Of a stretch of DNA of 64,000 bases, positions 18,064 to 25,556 are shown piece after piece (position 1 is the stretch's first letter; every line of letters starts with the position of its first letter). The notes beneath the pieces were generated by a model. That model did not search any database. It was not told the origin of the DNA and saw only the letters and a program-made list of their open reading frames with translations. Source of the DNA: Mayfieldus sp038040285 (GTDB lineage: Bacteria; Actinomycetota; Thermoleophilia; Solirubrobacterales; 70-9); NCBI GenBank assembly GCA_038040285.1, contig JBBPIN010000004.1, forward strand, positions 1 through 64,000. Direction: 5' to 3'. The position numbers were made by a program, and so were the translations under genes.

Positions 18064-18294
18064 ATGGCCGATCTCGCCGAGGTCCAGTCGATGATCGAGC
18101 GGGCGCTGCCCGGCGCAGATGTCGAGGTGATCGACGAGACCGGGCAGGGCGACCACCTACGCGCCACCGTGACTGCGCCCCAGTTCGAGGGCCTCAGCCG
18201 CCTCGACCAGCACCGGCTCGTCAAGGCGGCGGTCAGGGAGCGCTTCGACGACGGTTCGATCCACGCCCTTTCGGTCAAGACCTCGGTCCCGTAA
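18064..18294 (+). CDS. bolA: BolA family protein
   Basis: A 76-residue BolA-type protein, close to the short (about 80-residue) BolA2/IbaG-like form. BolA proteins bind a shared [2Fe-2S] cluster with a CGFS monothiol glutaredoxin. The core ALPGADVEVIDETGQGDHL and the following FEGLSRLDQHRLVKAAV match the family, including the conserved His of the RxxxH-type turn. The partner glutaredoxin starts 10 bp downstream, so the pair very likely forms one operon for Fe-S cluster trafficking. Confidence 0.92.
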   Translation: MADLAEVQSMIERALPGADVEVIDETGQGDHLRATVTAPQFEGLSRLDQHRLVKAAVRERFDDGSIHALSVKTSVP

Positions 18295-18303
18295 CATCGG
18301 GGC

Positions 18304-18687
18304 ATGGCCAATCCAGAGTTCAAGCAGCAGGTCGAGCAGCTGGTCGCGGGAAATCGCGTGCTGCTGTTCATGAAGGGCACGCCCGAGATGCCGCGCTGCG
18401 GGTTCTCGATGCGGGTAGTCGGCGTGCTCGACTCGCTGGGAGTCGAGTACGGGTCGATCGACGTACTGCAGGCATTGGAGCCGCTGCGCGAGGTGACCGG
18501 CGAGATCTCCGACTGGCGCACCTTCCCGCAGCTCTACGTCAACGGCGAGCTGCTGGGCGGCGCCGACATCGTCGAGGAGATGTACGAGTCCGGCGAGTTG
18601 GCCGAGCAGCTCGGGGTCGAGCAGCCGGCAGAGCCGGTTGCACAGCCGGAGCCCGGCCAGGCCCCGCCGCTTCAGATCGACCGCTAG
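18304..18687 (+). CDS. grxD: Monothiol glutaredoxin, Grx4 family (CGFS)
   Basis: A 127-residue Grx4-type glutaredoxin. The active-site CGFS is visible in MPRCGFSMRVV, with LFMKGTPEMP before it, WRTFPQLYVNGELLGGADIV (the glutathione-binding TFPQ-F/Y and GG-D motifs) after it. These proteins carry a glutathione-ligated [2Fe-2S] cluster and hand it on, often with BolA. A Glu/Pro-rich tail of about 20 residues (after AEQLGVEQ) is not part of the fold. It is coupled to bolA 10 bp upstream. Confidence 0.94.
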   Translation: MANPEFKQQVEQLVAGNRVLLFMKGTPEMPRCGFSMRVVGVLDSLGVEYGSIDVLQALEPLREVTGEISDWRTFPQLYVNGELLGGADIVEEMYESGELAEQLGVEQPAEPVAQPEPGQAPPLQIDR

Positions 18688-18720
18688 CTCGCCTGGTCGC
18701 CCTGGAGATCGCGCGGCTCG

Positions 18721-19146
18721 CTAGCAACAAGCGGGCGGCTCTTCGGCAGAGGCGCTGGAAACCTTCTCATCGGCGTCCTGATGGGTCACGAAGACCTCCC
18801 AGGACTCGCCATCGGGCGCGGTGACCCAGATCTTGTCCTGCTTCGCGTAGCAGCAGGTCGTGTCCATCTCATCGAAGGTGGCGAGGCCGGCCTCGACCAG
18901 CCGCGCGCGGGCGCGAAGCACGTCGTCGGTCGAGGCGACCTGGATGCCGGCGTGGTTGAAGGCGCCGAGCCCGTCGGCGCGCTCGCCCTCGTTGAGGGTG
19001 AAGTTGAGTGCCGGGTCGGCCACCTCGAACTTCGCGTAGCCGGGGCGGACCTTGCTCGGCTCGACGCCGAACAGCGCCCGGTAGAAGGGGATCGCGCGCT
19101 CGACGTCGGAGACGGTGAGCGCGAGGTGCGGTCTCAGGACAGCCAT
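18721..19146 (-). CDS. arsI: ArsI/CadI-type VOC metalloenzyme, C-As lyase
   Basis: A 141-residue type I extradiol dioxygenase-fold (VOC) protein. ArsI uses Fe(II) and O2 to cleave the carbon-arsenic bond of trivalent methyl- and aromatic arsenicals. Likely iron ligands are H7, H65 (FNHAGIQV) and E117 (GESWEVFV), and the vicinal thiols that hold arsenic are C98-C99 (TTCCYAKQDKIW). A second CC pair ends the protein (PPACC), as in many homologues. ATG 19146 was chosen for its AAAGGAG site 8 nt upstream. It overlaps arsR by 13 bp, so translation is probably coupled and expression arsenic-inducible. CadI (cadmium-induced) is the alternative name. Confidence 0.92.
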   Translation of the reverse strand: MAVLRPHLALTVSDVERAIPFYRALFGVEPSKVRPGYAKFEVADPALNFTLNEGERADGLGAFNHAGIQVASTDDVLRARARLVEAGLATFDEMDTTCCYAKQDKIWVTAPDGESWEVFVTHQDADEKVSSASAEEPPACC

Positions 19147-19487
19147 CGGGAAAGCTCCTTTACGGCATCCGGATTGACGTAGTAGTAGGCCCATAGCCCC
19201 TGCCGCTCGGAGCCGACCAGTCCGGCCTCGCGAAGCACCTTCAGGTGATGAGAGACGGTCGGCTGTGAGAGGTCGAACAGCGGCACCAGCTCGCAGACGC
19301 AGACCTTTCCGGCGTGCTTTCTGAGCACGTCGACGAGCTGAAGGCGAACCGGGTCACCGAGCGCCTTGGCGACCGCCGCCATCCGCTCCGCCTCGCGGCG
19401 CTCGACGTCGGGGTAGACGACCGGCTCGCAGCATGGCTCACCGGCGGGGCGCTTCTGCTTCGGGGCAAGTTCCAAATCGACGGGCAT
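19134..19487 (-). CDS. arsR: ArsR/SmtB-family arsenic-responsive repressor
   Basis: A 117-residue winged-helix repressor. The As(III)/Sb(III) site is visible as C63-V-C65 (VCVCEL) at the start of the recognition region, followed by LFDLSQPTVSHHLKVLREAG and the wing GLWAYYYV. An extra N-terminal pair C19-C20 (GEPCCEP) could add ligands. It is the first gene of the arsR-arsI unit and is divergent from an aquaporin gene. An AT-rich inverted repeat covers both promoters (19504-19524). A TTGACA-17-TATATG promoter ends 7 nt before its ATG, so the mRNA should be leaderless. Confidence 0.94.
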   Translation of the reverse strand: MPVDLELAPKQKRPAGEPCCEPVVYPDVERREAERMAAVAKALGDPVRLQLVDVLRKHAGKVCVCELVPLFDLSQPTVSHHLKVLREAGLVGSERQGLWAYYYVNPDAVKELSRWLS

Positions 19488-19494
19488 CTATATA

Positions 19495-19523
19495 CATATA
19501 TCGATTGAAATCATATTTGTCAA
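19495..19523 (-). promoter_or_regulatory. arsR-arsI promoter (leaderless)
   Basis: Reading the - strand, TTGACA (19523-19518) is followed after 17 nt by TATATG (19500-19495). Seven nucleotides then precede the arsR ATG at 19487, so transcription should start at or next to the A of the start codon. The inverted repeat at 19504-19524 covers the -35 box and spacer. Confidence 0.7.
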
Positions 19524-19524
19524 T
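19504..19524. promoter_or_regulatory. Candidate ArsR operator
   Basis: ATTGA at 19504-19508 and TCAAT at 19520-19524 form an interrupted inverted repeat with 11 nt between, inside an AT-rich island unlike the surrounding GC-rich DNA. It overlaps core elements of both the arsR and the aquaporin promoters, so ArsR bound here could repress both. ArsR-family operators are typically AT-rich imperfect dyads of this kind. Confidence 0.6.
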
Positions 19525-19533
19525 GTTTAGTAT
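19505..19533 (+). promoter_or_regulatory. Aquaporin gene promoter (leaderless)
   Basis: TTGAAA (19505-19510), a 17-nt spacer and TAGTAT (19528-19533) form a good promoter. Seven nucleotides separate the -10 box from ATG 19541. This arrangement supports ATG 19541 as the start rather than the ATG at 19523, which lies inside the promoter. Confidence 0.65.
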
Positions 19534-19540
19534 CGCCGGG

Positions 19541-20230
19541 ATGGACGGCTCCCTGCAACTCTGGCGACGCTGCGCGGCCGAGGGGTTCGCCGCCTTCGCC
19601 CTGGTCACTGCCGGTTGCGGAGCGATCGTCACCAACGCCCAGTACGGCGAGGCGTTGGGGACGGTGGGCATCGCGCTCGTCTTCGGGCTGGTGATCATGG
19701 TGATGGTCTATGCGACCGGGCATCTCTCCGGAGCGCACATCAACCCGGCGGTCACGCTGGCGTTCACGCTGACGCGCCACTTCTCCCCCCGCGAGGCCGC
19801 GGCGTACATCGCCGCTCAGCTGGCCGGCGCGACGGCGGCCGCCCTGCTTCTGCTCGCGGTCTGGACCGACAGGCCGGCCTCACTTGGTGCGACGCTGCCG
19901 AGCGTCGGCGCGGGTAGCGCCCTTGTCTACGAGGCGGTGCTTAGCGCCTTTCTGATGTTCGTGATCATGGCCGTCGCCACCGACACCCGCGCGGTCGGCG
20001 CCGCGGCGGCGATCGCCATCGGTGGGACGATCGGCCTCGACGCGCTGTTCGGCGGGCCGGTCACCGGCGCCTCGATGAACCCGGCCCGATCCTTCGGACC
20101 GGCGTTGGTCTCAGGAGAGTGGCGGGACTTCTGGGTCTACGTGGTGGGGCCCGTGGCGGGCGCGGCGATCGGTGCCCTGGCTTACCAGCTGATTCGCGGC
20201 CCGCAGTCGCGGGACCCTGCGCCGTTGTGA
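19541..20230 (+). CDS. MIP/aquaporin family channel linked to arsenic resistance
   Basis: A 229-residue six-helix major intrinsic protein with both half-helix motifs: HINPAVT (NPA, loop B) and SMNPARS (NPA, loop E). Divergence from arsR-arsI and a shared operator point to a role in moving arsenite or methylarsenicals across the membrane, as for AqpS in Sinorhizobium. The start is set by the promoter at 19505-19533. The family also includes water and glycerol channels, so the arsenic role is inferred from context. It converges with erpA, 7 bp apart. Confidence 0.88.
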   Translation: MDGSLQLWRRCAAEGFAAFALVTAGCGAIVTNAQYGEALGTVGIALVFGLVIMVMVYATGHLSGAHINPAVTLAFTLTRHFSPREAAAYIAAQLAGATAAALLLLAVWTDRPASLGATLPSVGAGSALVYEAVLSAFLMFVIMAVATDTRAVGAAAAIAIGGTIGLDALFGGPVTGASMNPARSFGPALVSGEWRDFWVYVVGPVAGAAIGALAYQLIRGPQSRDPAPL

Positions 20231-20237
20231 GCGCGCG

Positions 20238-20612
20238 CTAGACGCTGGCCTGCTCGGCCGCGTCCTCGCGAACCTGGAACGAAGAGCCGCAGCCACAGGC
20301 CGCGACCACATTCGGGTTGTTGACCGAGAAGCCGGCCCCCTGGAGGCCCTCTACGAAGTCGACTTCGGAGCCGAGCACGAACTGCATGCTCGTCTTGTCG
20401 ACGATCACCGAGACTCCGCGATCCTCGAAGACGTGGTCGTCGTCCTTGACGCGGTCGAAGGCGAGGGCGTACTGAAATCCGGAGCAACCGCCGCCGCGCA
20501 CGGCGACCCGCAGCGCCTGTTCCCCAGACTCCTGCTGGTCGGAGAGAAGCTCGCGGACCTTGCCGGCGGCCTTGTCGGTGAGCGTGATCGCTGCGGTCGG
20601 CGTTTCGGTCAT
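20238..20612 (-). CDS. erpA: Fe-S cluster insertion protein, HesB/IscA/ErpA family
   Basis: A 124-residue A-type carrier that delivers Fe-S clusters to apo-enzymes. The three conserved cysteines are present: one in RGGGCSGFQY and two in the C-terminal ACGCGSSF. The central EVDFVEGLQGAGFSVNNPN is typical. Its upstream region has TATCAT ten nt before the ATG, a candidate -10 for a short-leader transcript. A small glutaredoxin-like gene lies 57 bp upstream on the same strand. Together with bolA-grxD nearby, the area is rich in Fe-S maturation genes. The exact subfamily (ErpA against IscA) is not certain. Confidence 0.9.
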   Translation of the reverse strand: MTETPTAAITLTDKAAGKVRELLSDQQESGEQALRVAVRGGGCSGFQYALAFDRVKDDDHVFEDRGVSVIVDKTSMQFVLGSEVDFVEGLQGAGFSVNNPNVVAACGCGSSFQVREDAAEQASV

Positions 20613-20669
20613 CGCTTTATAAATGATAGCCGCCCGCGCACTCGGTACCGCATTGTCCCGGTCGGGCGG

Positions 20670-20933
20670 TCAGTCCTCGTACTTCCAGTCCAGGTACTGG
20701 CGTATTCGCTTTGAGTCGTGGATCACCTCGTCGCCGTCGACCAGCACTGGGACGCGATTCTGCTTCGTCAGCTCGACGATCTCGGGGCGGTCCTTGCGCG
20801 AATAGGGCACCCGCTCGGTGCGGTACTCGAGCCCGTGCTTGGCCAAGCGCCGGGCCACCGCTCCGCAGGGGCAGAGAAAATTGGTCGGGGTGCGACAGCG
20901 GTACAGGACCAGCCTGGAGGCGTCCTCGCTCAA
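20670..20933 (-). CDS. Small glutathione S-transferase N-terminal/glutaredoxin-like protein
   Basis: An 87-residue thioredoxin-fold protein with a CPCG active-site-like motif (FLCPCGAVARRL), a cis-proline segment (NRVPVLVDGDEVIHDS) and the ending SKRIRQYLDWKYED typical of GST N-terminal domains. The start is TTG 20933, which overlaps the epimerase stop as TTGA. Longer frames upstream run inside the epimerase gene. It is shorter than true GSTs (no helical domain), so a glutaredoxin-like reductase is more likely. A related gene lies at 37600. Confidence 0.75.
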   Translation of the reverse strand: MSEDASRLVLYRCRTPTNFLCPCGAVARRLAKHGLEYRTERVPYSRKDRPEIVELTKQNRVPVLVDGDEVIHDSKRIRQYLDWKYED

Positions 20934-21988
20934 CCGAGCCCAACCCTTTGGCCGAGCTGAAGGACGCGACCGAATGCACGCAAGGCGATGTCGGTGCGCG
21001 GCGCTCGCCCCACCCGGTCGCCGAGCCGCTCGGCCTGCCAGCGCACCGCCTCCTCCAGGGTCTCCTCGTGTGGGCGGGCCTTGAATCCGAGCTCCTTCTT
21101 CGCCTTGGTGGAGCGATAGGTCCACCAATGCTCGGCCGAGCGCACCTCGTCCTCGGAGACCGGCACCGGAAGGCCGACCCTCCGTGCGACGGTCACCGCG
21201 GCCCCGGTGAGGTGCGGAGGAACTTTCACCGGGGGTGGCGGCACGCCGGAGATTCGCCCGATGTCGGCGAACAACCTGCCGAGCGTGAAATTGCGGCCCC
21301 CGAGGATGTAGCGCTCGCCCACCTTTCCCTTGCGCGCCGCGAGCAGATGCCCCTTGGCGACGTCGCGAACGTCGACGATGTTGAGCCCCCCGTCTACATA
21401 AAAGGGGATCTGGCGCAGCATCACCCGCTTGACGAGGGCGTTCGAGGTGCCGTTGGTGGGGTCATCGGGGCCGAGCACGAAGGTCGGGTTGACGACGACC
21501 ACCGGCAGGCCCCGAGCCGCGGCCCGCATCGCCTCTACCTCGGCCTCGTGCTTCGAGTTGACGTAGGCGATCCCGAGGTGGCCGGCCGTGAACGGCTGCG
21601 TCTCGTCGGCGGCCCCACCGGGCCGAGCCGGCCCGATCGCCGCCGCCGAGGAGGTGTGGACGACCTGCTCGACCTCGGCCCGCGTCGCCTCCTCGACGAC
21701 GTTCCGGGTACCGGTCACGTTGACGTCGAACACTCGCTCCCGGTCGCCGGCGCGCATCGAGGTCGACCCGGCGACGTGAAAGACGCGCTCGGCCCCCTTC
21801 ATCGCCCGCCGCACGGCGCGCCGATCGGTGACGTCGCCGGTCGAACGCTCGAACTCCAGATCGGCGAGGTGGTCGAGGCTCGATCCGCGCCGCGCCAGCA
21901 ATCGCAGCTCGTCACCGCGGCCGGCCAGCGCCCGCGCTACGTGGCCGCCGATGAAGCCCGAGGCGCCAGTGACCAGCGTCTTGGCCAT
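20930..21988 (-). CDS. NAD-dependent epimerase/dehydratase (dihydroflavonol reductase-like SDR)
   Basis: A 352-residue extended short-chain dehydrogenase. The nucleotide-binding motif is VTGASGFIGGHVARAL, the first acidic/basic discriminator region includes RLLARRGSSLDHL, and the active site shows TSSAAAIG with YVNSKHEAE (Y-x-x-x-K). Such proteins reduce or epimerise sugar nucleotides, flavonoid-like ketones or sterol/hopanoid precursors (HpnA-like). The start ATG 21988 is set by the Rossmann motif. It is followed by the TTGA-coupled glutaredoxin-like gene. The substrate cannot be inferred. Confidence 0.88.
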   Translation of the reverse strand: MAKTLVTGASGFIGGHVARALAGRGDELRLLARRGSSLDHLADLEFERSTGDVTDRRAVRRAMKGAERVFHVAGSTSMRAGDRERVFDVNVTGTRNVVEEATRAEVEQVVHTSSAAAIGPARPGGAADETQPFTAGHLGIAYVNSKHEAEVEAMRAAARGLPVVVVNPTFVLGPDDPTNGTSNALVKRVMLRQIPFYVDGGLNIVDVRDVAKGHLLAARKGKVGERYILGGRNFTLGRLFADIGRISGVPPPPVKVPPHLTGAAVTVARRVGLPVPVSEDEVRSAEHWWTYRSTKAKKELGFKARPHEETLEEAVRWQAERLGDRVGRAPRTDIALRAFGRVLQLGQRVGLG

Positions 21989-22037
21989 TGCATCGCATCC
22001 TATTGCGGCGCCTTGGCCGTCCCGGCCGATTGCCGGC

Positions 22038-22178
22038 GACAATTGCGGCGCCTTCGGCGCCTGACAGTTGTTCTCGGGCCGGTGCCGCAGGCGCCGGCAC
22101 ATGCGTGTCAGGCTGCGCAGCAGCCGCAAGGTGACTGTTGCCGCGGCGCAACGCCGCGGCCCACAGACAATTAGCTGA
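22038..22178 (-). repeat. Intergenic hairpin-string repeat, copy B (inverted)
   Basis: On the + strand the hairpins run in reverse order to copy A: 22047-22061 (GGCGCC/GGCGCC, TTC loop), 22078-22098, 22111-22125 and 22140-22160 (9-bp stem, CAA loop). Read on the - strand it matches copy A almost base for base from AGCTAATTG to GCCGCAATT. The hairpin matching copy A's fourth has both sides changed (GGCGGC/GCCGCC against GGCGCC/GGCGCC), a compensatory change. It occupies the divergent gap between the epimerase and degV genes. Confidence 0.8.
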
Positions 22179-22192
22179 TAGAACCGCCCCAT

Positions 22193-23068
22193 ATGCCAGA
22201 GCGCCGCACCGAGGTCGTTTGCGACACGACGGCTTACCTACCCGATGACCTCGTCTCCGAGCGAGGAATCCATTGCATCAGCCTCTACGTCGGTCTGGAG
22301 GGAGATCTGCAACGCGAGTCGGAGATCTCCGACTACACGGAGTTCTACGAGCGCCTTCGAACCTCGACTTCGAAGGTGACGACATCGCAGCCGTCGGTCG
22401 GCGACTTCGCCGAGGTCTACGAGCCGCTGCTGGACGCCGGCAAGGACATCGTCTCACTGCATATCTCAGGCAAAATCTCCGGCACCTGCGAGGCGGCGGA
22501 GCAGGCCGCCCAGAGGCTCGCCGAGGAGGGAAAGGGCGGAGAGCGGGTTCGGATCTACGATTCGCGCTCCGGCGCCGCCGGCCTCGGCCTCTGCGCGCTG
22601 GCCGCAAGCGCGGCCGCTGACTCGGGTGCCGGCGGCGACGAGGTGCTCCGAAGAGCAATCGACACGCGCGAAGGGTTCAAGATGTGGTTTGCGCTTGACA
22701 CGCTCGAATACCTGCGGCGCGGTGATCGGATCGGCAAGGCACGAGGGTGGCTCGGCTCGACGCTGAGGATCAAGCCGATTCTCACGTTCGAGGAGGAGAT
22801 CACGCCGGTGGAGCGGGTGCGGACCCGCAGCAGGGCGCTGGAGCGGCTGCGCGCCTACGCCGGCCAGCGCCACGAGGCCGGCGCCGACGCTTGGGTGGTC
22901 CAGTACATCCAGGACCGCGAGACAGCCGAGGCCCTGAGCGACGAATGCCGCGAGATCTTCGGCAGAGAGCCTGTCTTCTTCTCCGAGGTGGGGCCGGTGA
23001 TCGGCGCCCACATCGGCCCCGGGATGCTCGGGATCGGCAGCGTGCCGGAGTCGGCCCTGGCAACCTGA
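22193..23068 (+). CDS. DegV family fatty-acid-binding protein
   Basis: A 291-residue DegV/FakB-type protein. The family binds a fatty acid between two alpha/beta domains, and FakB members present it to the kinase FakA for phosphorylation. Typical segments are VVCDTTAYLPDDL at the N-terminus, TSKVTTSQPSVGDF, HISGKISGTCEAA and IYDSRSGAAGLGL. GARGWLGSTL-type and PILTF segments follow, and the C-terminus has GPVIGAHIGPGMLGIG. No FakA-like gene is in this window. It converges with an AI-2E permease gene, 1 bp apart. Confidence 0.9.
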   Translation: MPERRTEVVCDTTAYLPDDLVSERGIHCISLYVGLEGDLQRESEISDYTEFYERLRTSTSKVTTSQPSVGDFAEVYEPLLDAGKDIVSLHISGKISGTCEAAEQAAQRLAEEGKGGERVRIYDSRSGAAGLGLCALAASAAADSGAGGDEVLRRAIDTREGFKMWFALDTLEYLRRGDRIGKARGWLGSTLRIKPILTFEEEITPVERVRTRSRALERLRAYAGQRHEAGADAWVVQYIQDRETAEALSDECREIFGREPVFFSEVGPVIGAHIGPGMLGIGSVPESALAT

Positions 23069-23069
23069 G

Positions 23070-24146
23070 CTACGCCTCAGCTCCCTCGACCAGAGGCGGC
23101 GCCTGCGCGGTCGCGCCGTGGCGGAAGCGCCACCAGTCGCGCACCACGCTCTGGATCGCGGCGGCCGCGGGAATCGCAATCAGCACCCCGAGCACGCCGA
23201 GCAGCGCGGCGCCGATCAGCACCGCGACGATCACCACCAGCGGATGGATCTGCACGGTGCGCCGGTAGACCACCGGTTGGATCAGGTTGTTCTCGATCTG
23301 CTGATAGCCGATCAGCACGATCACCCAGACAATCAGCGCGGTCGGGAAGTCGACGAAGGCGACGACGATCCCGATCAGGATCCCGCCCAGTGTCGCGCCA
23401 ATCAGCGGGATCAGGTCGAAGAACCCGAACAGCACCGCCAGCGGCACCGCGAATGGGACGTCGAGGATCGTCAGGGTCACGTAGGTGACGGTGCCGGCCA
23501 GGATGCTGATCACGAAGTTGCCGAACACGTAGCCGCTGATCGCGTCTGAGATGTCCGACGCCACCGTGCGTATACGCGTCTCCCGCTCGTCGGGCATCTG
23601 GCGGTAGAAGAACTCGAGGATCTTCGACCCGTCCATCAATAAGAGGAAGGTGATCACGAGGATCGAGAACAGCTCCACGAAGCGGGCGAACACTCCCACG
23701 GTGACGTCGCGGAGCGTGCCGGCGGCGTCGCCGAGCTTGGTCGGCAGCTGATTTGCCTGCTGCTTCAGCTTCGGGACGATGTCGTACTTATCGTTGTACT
23801 TGCGGAAGGTCTCGTTCTTGTTGAGGTCGTCGATGTAGCCGGGAAGGTCGGCTGAAAGCTTGTTGACCCCGTTGACAATCGGCGTGACCAACACCAGGCC
23901 GACACCGAAGATCCCGGCGGCGATGCTGACGTAGACGAGCAAGATCGCGATCCACCGCGGGACCTTGCGGTCGTTGAGCCAGTTGACGGCCGGAGCGATC
24001 GCCAGTGCGAAGAAGACCGCAATCAACACCAGGCCGACCACCTCGCGAATCAGGTAGATGAGGTAGAGCCCGGCGAGAACCGCGCAGGCGACGAGCACGA
24101 TCTTTGCGACCAGGCGCGAAGGGACGGCCGAGGCATCGCCCGACAT
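23070..24146 (-). CDS. AI-2E family transporter (PerM/TqsA type)
   Basis: A 358-residue multi-pass permease of the AI-2E transporter superfamily, with about eight membrane helices, an extracytoplasmic segment at about 110-160 and the family's C-terminal motifs LFGFFDLIPLIGATLGG and QQIENNLIQPVVYRR. Members export autoinducer-2 or exchange Na+/H+, but most actinobacterial homologues are uncharacterised. It may be the last gene of the - strand run beginning at the nitrilase (28254), although a 63-bp gap precedes it. Confidence 0.9.
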   Translation of the reverse strand: MSGDASAVPSRLVAKIVLVACAVLAGLYLIYLIREVVGLVLIAVFFALAIAPAVNWLNDRKVPRWIAILLVYVSIAAGIFGVGLVLVTPIVNGVNKLSADLPGYIDDLNKNETFRKYNDKYDIVPKLKQQANQLPTKLGDAAGTLRDVTVGVFARFVELFSILVITFLLLMDGSKILEFFYRQMPDERETRIRTVASDISDAISGYVFGNFVISILAGTVTYVTLTILDVPFAVPLAVLFGFFDLIPLIGATLGGILIGIVVAFVDFPTALIVWVIVLIGYQQIENNLIQPVVYRRTVQIHPLVVIVAVLIGAALLGVLGVLIAIPAAAAIQSVVRDWWRFRHGATAQAPPLVEGAEA

Positions 24147-24209
24147 CGCGGCGAGGGTATTCGCCGCCCCGGACGCGGCCCCGCTGGTCCGGGGCGGCGC
24201 GGCCCAGCC

Positions 24210-24713
24210 CTAACCGCGCTTGGCGCGCCAGGTGATGGTCGGACTGGCGCAGGTGCTGACCGGCTGGCCGCTGGCGTCCCCCAGCACGGCGGTCGCCTGG
24301 AAGGTCCCTTTTGCCTTGTTCCTGCCTACGAACCTGCCCCTCACCTTGTCGGTGACCGTCGCCGTGTACTGGGTGCCGATGAGGTTGCCCTTGTCGCTCG
24401 AGTAGCTGCCGTGCCCGCGGAACTTGCCGCGGCTGGTCACCGAGCCCTCGGCGTGGGTTCCCTGGGAGAGCGTCGTGAAGCCGCTGTCGCAGGGCGCGAG
24501 CCAGGTGATGTCGAAGCTGCGGATCCTGCGGCCGTGGTGGGTCATTCTGATTGTCACCGCTCCCAGGCTGCCGTCCGGATAGGTCTGCGAGGTGGCGCCG
24601 CTGAACTTTCCCGGCCTCGGGATCGTCGCCAGCGCCACGGCGCTGCACACGAGCAGGGTCACGAGCCCCCCGATCAGAGCTCGTCTTGCCCGGTGGCGCC
24701 TCTGCCTCGCCAT
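24210..24713 (-). CDS. Secreted hypothetical protein
   Basis: A 167-residue protein with a charged N-terminus and one hydrophobic signal segment (ALIGGLVTLLVCSAVAL). The rest is a beta-rich domain with repeated Gly/Thr strands and two cysteines (LAPCDSGF and PVSTCASPT) that could form a disulfide. The ATG at 24713 has GGAG directly before it; a TTG at 24719 in frame is the alternative. It lies 32 bp after the DUF3618 gene on the same strand. No family is recognised. Confidence 0.65.
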   Translation of the reverse strand: MARQRRHRARRALIGGLVTLLVCSAVALATIPRPGKFSGATSQTYPDGSLGAVTIRMTHHGRRIRSFDITWLAPCDSGFTTLSQGTHAEGSVTSRGKFRGHGSYSSDKGNLIGTQYTATVTDKVRGRFVGRNKAKGTFQATAVLGDASGQPVSTCASPTITWRAKRG

Positions 24714-24745
24714 CTCCAAGCCAACGTTACGACGAGCGGGACGAA

Positions 24746-24994
24746 TCAGCGCCGGCGGCGCAGCGCGACGATGCCGCCGATCACAAAGCCCGCGATCGCC
24801 GCCCCGGCGATCAGCTCGCGGCGGTGCTCGCGGACCTGACGGCGCCAGTCGGTCAGCTCCCCGACTCGGGTGCGCAGCGTCTCCACCGACTGCCCCAGCT
24901 CCTCGCGCTGAGCCTCGATGTCGCGGCGAATCTCCTCCGAGGAGCGGTTCGGCATCCCGACCGTCGATGGGCGGCGCTGCTCCGGATAGCTCAC
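24746..24994 (-). CDS. DUF3618 family small membrane protein
   Basis: An 82-residue protein with an amphipathic N-terminal half (RSSEEIRRDIEAQREELGQS, the DUF3618 signature), a coiled-coil-like middle and one membrane helix (LIAGAAIAGFVIGGIVAL) followed by RRRR. The family is found next to Actinobacterial holin-X genes, as here, and is of unknown function. GTG 24994 overlaps the holin stop (GTGA), so the two are co-translated. Confidence 0.85.
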   Translation of the reverse strand: MSYPEQRRPSTVGMPNRSSEEIRRDIEAQREELGQSVETLRTRVGELTDWRRQVREHRRELIAGAAIAGFVIGGIVALRRRR

Positions 24995-25413
24995 GAGGCG
25001 CCCTTCTCGAGTCGCTCGCGGGTCAGCTTCGCCTGCTCGATCGCGAGGTCAGGGGTCGGTGGCGCACCCTTGAGCAGGGAGCGGTAGGCGATCAACCCGC
25101 CGATCGCCGCGATCAGCAGGAAGAGCCCCGCCTCGACGAAGAAGCCGAGCCAGAAGTTGTCGAAGACGAGGTCGTTGAGCAGCCAGGCCACGCCCTCGAT
25201 GATCAGGATCAAAGCGAGGAAGAGGAACACTCCGGCGACCGCCCCGACCACCGAGCCGCGCACGAGCTGGCTGACCTTCTCGCTGATCTCGGTCTTGGCA
25301 AGCTCGATCTCCTCGCGAACCAGGGTCGAGGTTCGCTCCGAGACGTCGAAGACCAGCTCGCCGACGGACTTGTCGTCGCGATCGGGGGGAGTGTTGGCGT
25401 GAGGGTCGTTCAA
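24991..25413 (-). CDS. Phage-holin-like membrane protein (Act_Holin-X family)
   Basis: A 140-residue protein with an amphipathic N-terminus (VREEIELAKTEISEKVSQL, typical of the Act_Holin-X family) and two membrane helices (about 53-80 and 88-110). Despite the name, these are widespread chromosomal envelope proteins of unknown role with no lysis function shown. It starts at TTG 25413, which overlaps the stop of the 48-residue upstream gene. DUF3618 follows directly. Confidence 0.88.
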   Translation of the reverse strand: MNDPHANTPPDRDDKSVGELVFDVSERTSTLVREEIELAKTEISEKVSQLVRGSVVGAVAGVFLFLALILIIEGVAWLLNDLVFDNFWLGFFVEAGLFLLIAAIGGLIAYRSLLKGAPPTPDLAIEQAKLTRERLEKGAS

Positions 25414-25556
25414 GGGGAAGATCGGTCGGGTGGATCCTCGTCGAACACGCGCCGGTAGATCACCGCCGCGACCCGCGCCGCGAGGATGCTGGCCAGCGCA
25501 CCGGTGCCGGCCAGAAGGCCGCTCCAGACAATGCGCCTAACGATCTCGTTATCCAC
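25410..25556 (-). CDS. 48-residue small membrane protein
   Basis: A short gene wedged between the hydrolase and the holin-like gene. GTG 25556 lies 8 bp inside the hydrolase 3' end and the TGA overlaps the next start as TTGA. The product begins MDNEIVRRIVWSGLLAG, has one membrane helix with GTGALASILAARVAAVIY, and ends in an acidic tail DEDPPDRSSP. Overlaps at both ends and the clear helix support it as a real gene. It is probably a partner of the Act_Holin-X and DUF3618 proteins. Confidence 0.75.
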   Translation of the reverse strand: MDNEIVRRIVWSGLLAGTGALASILAARVAAVIYRRVFDEDPPDRSSP

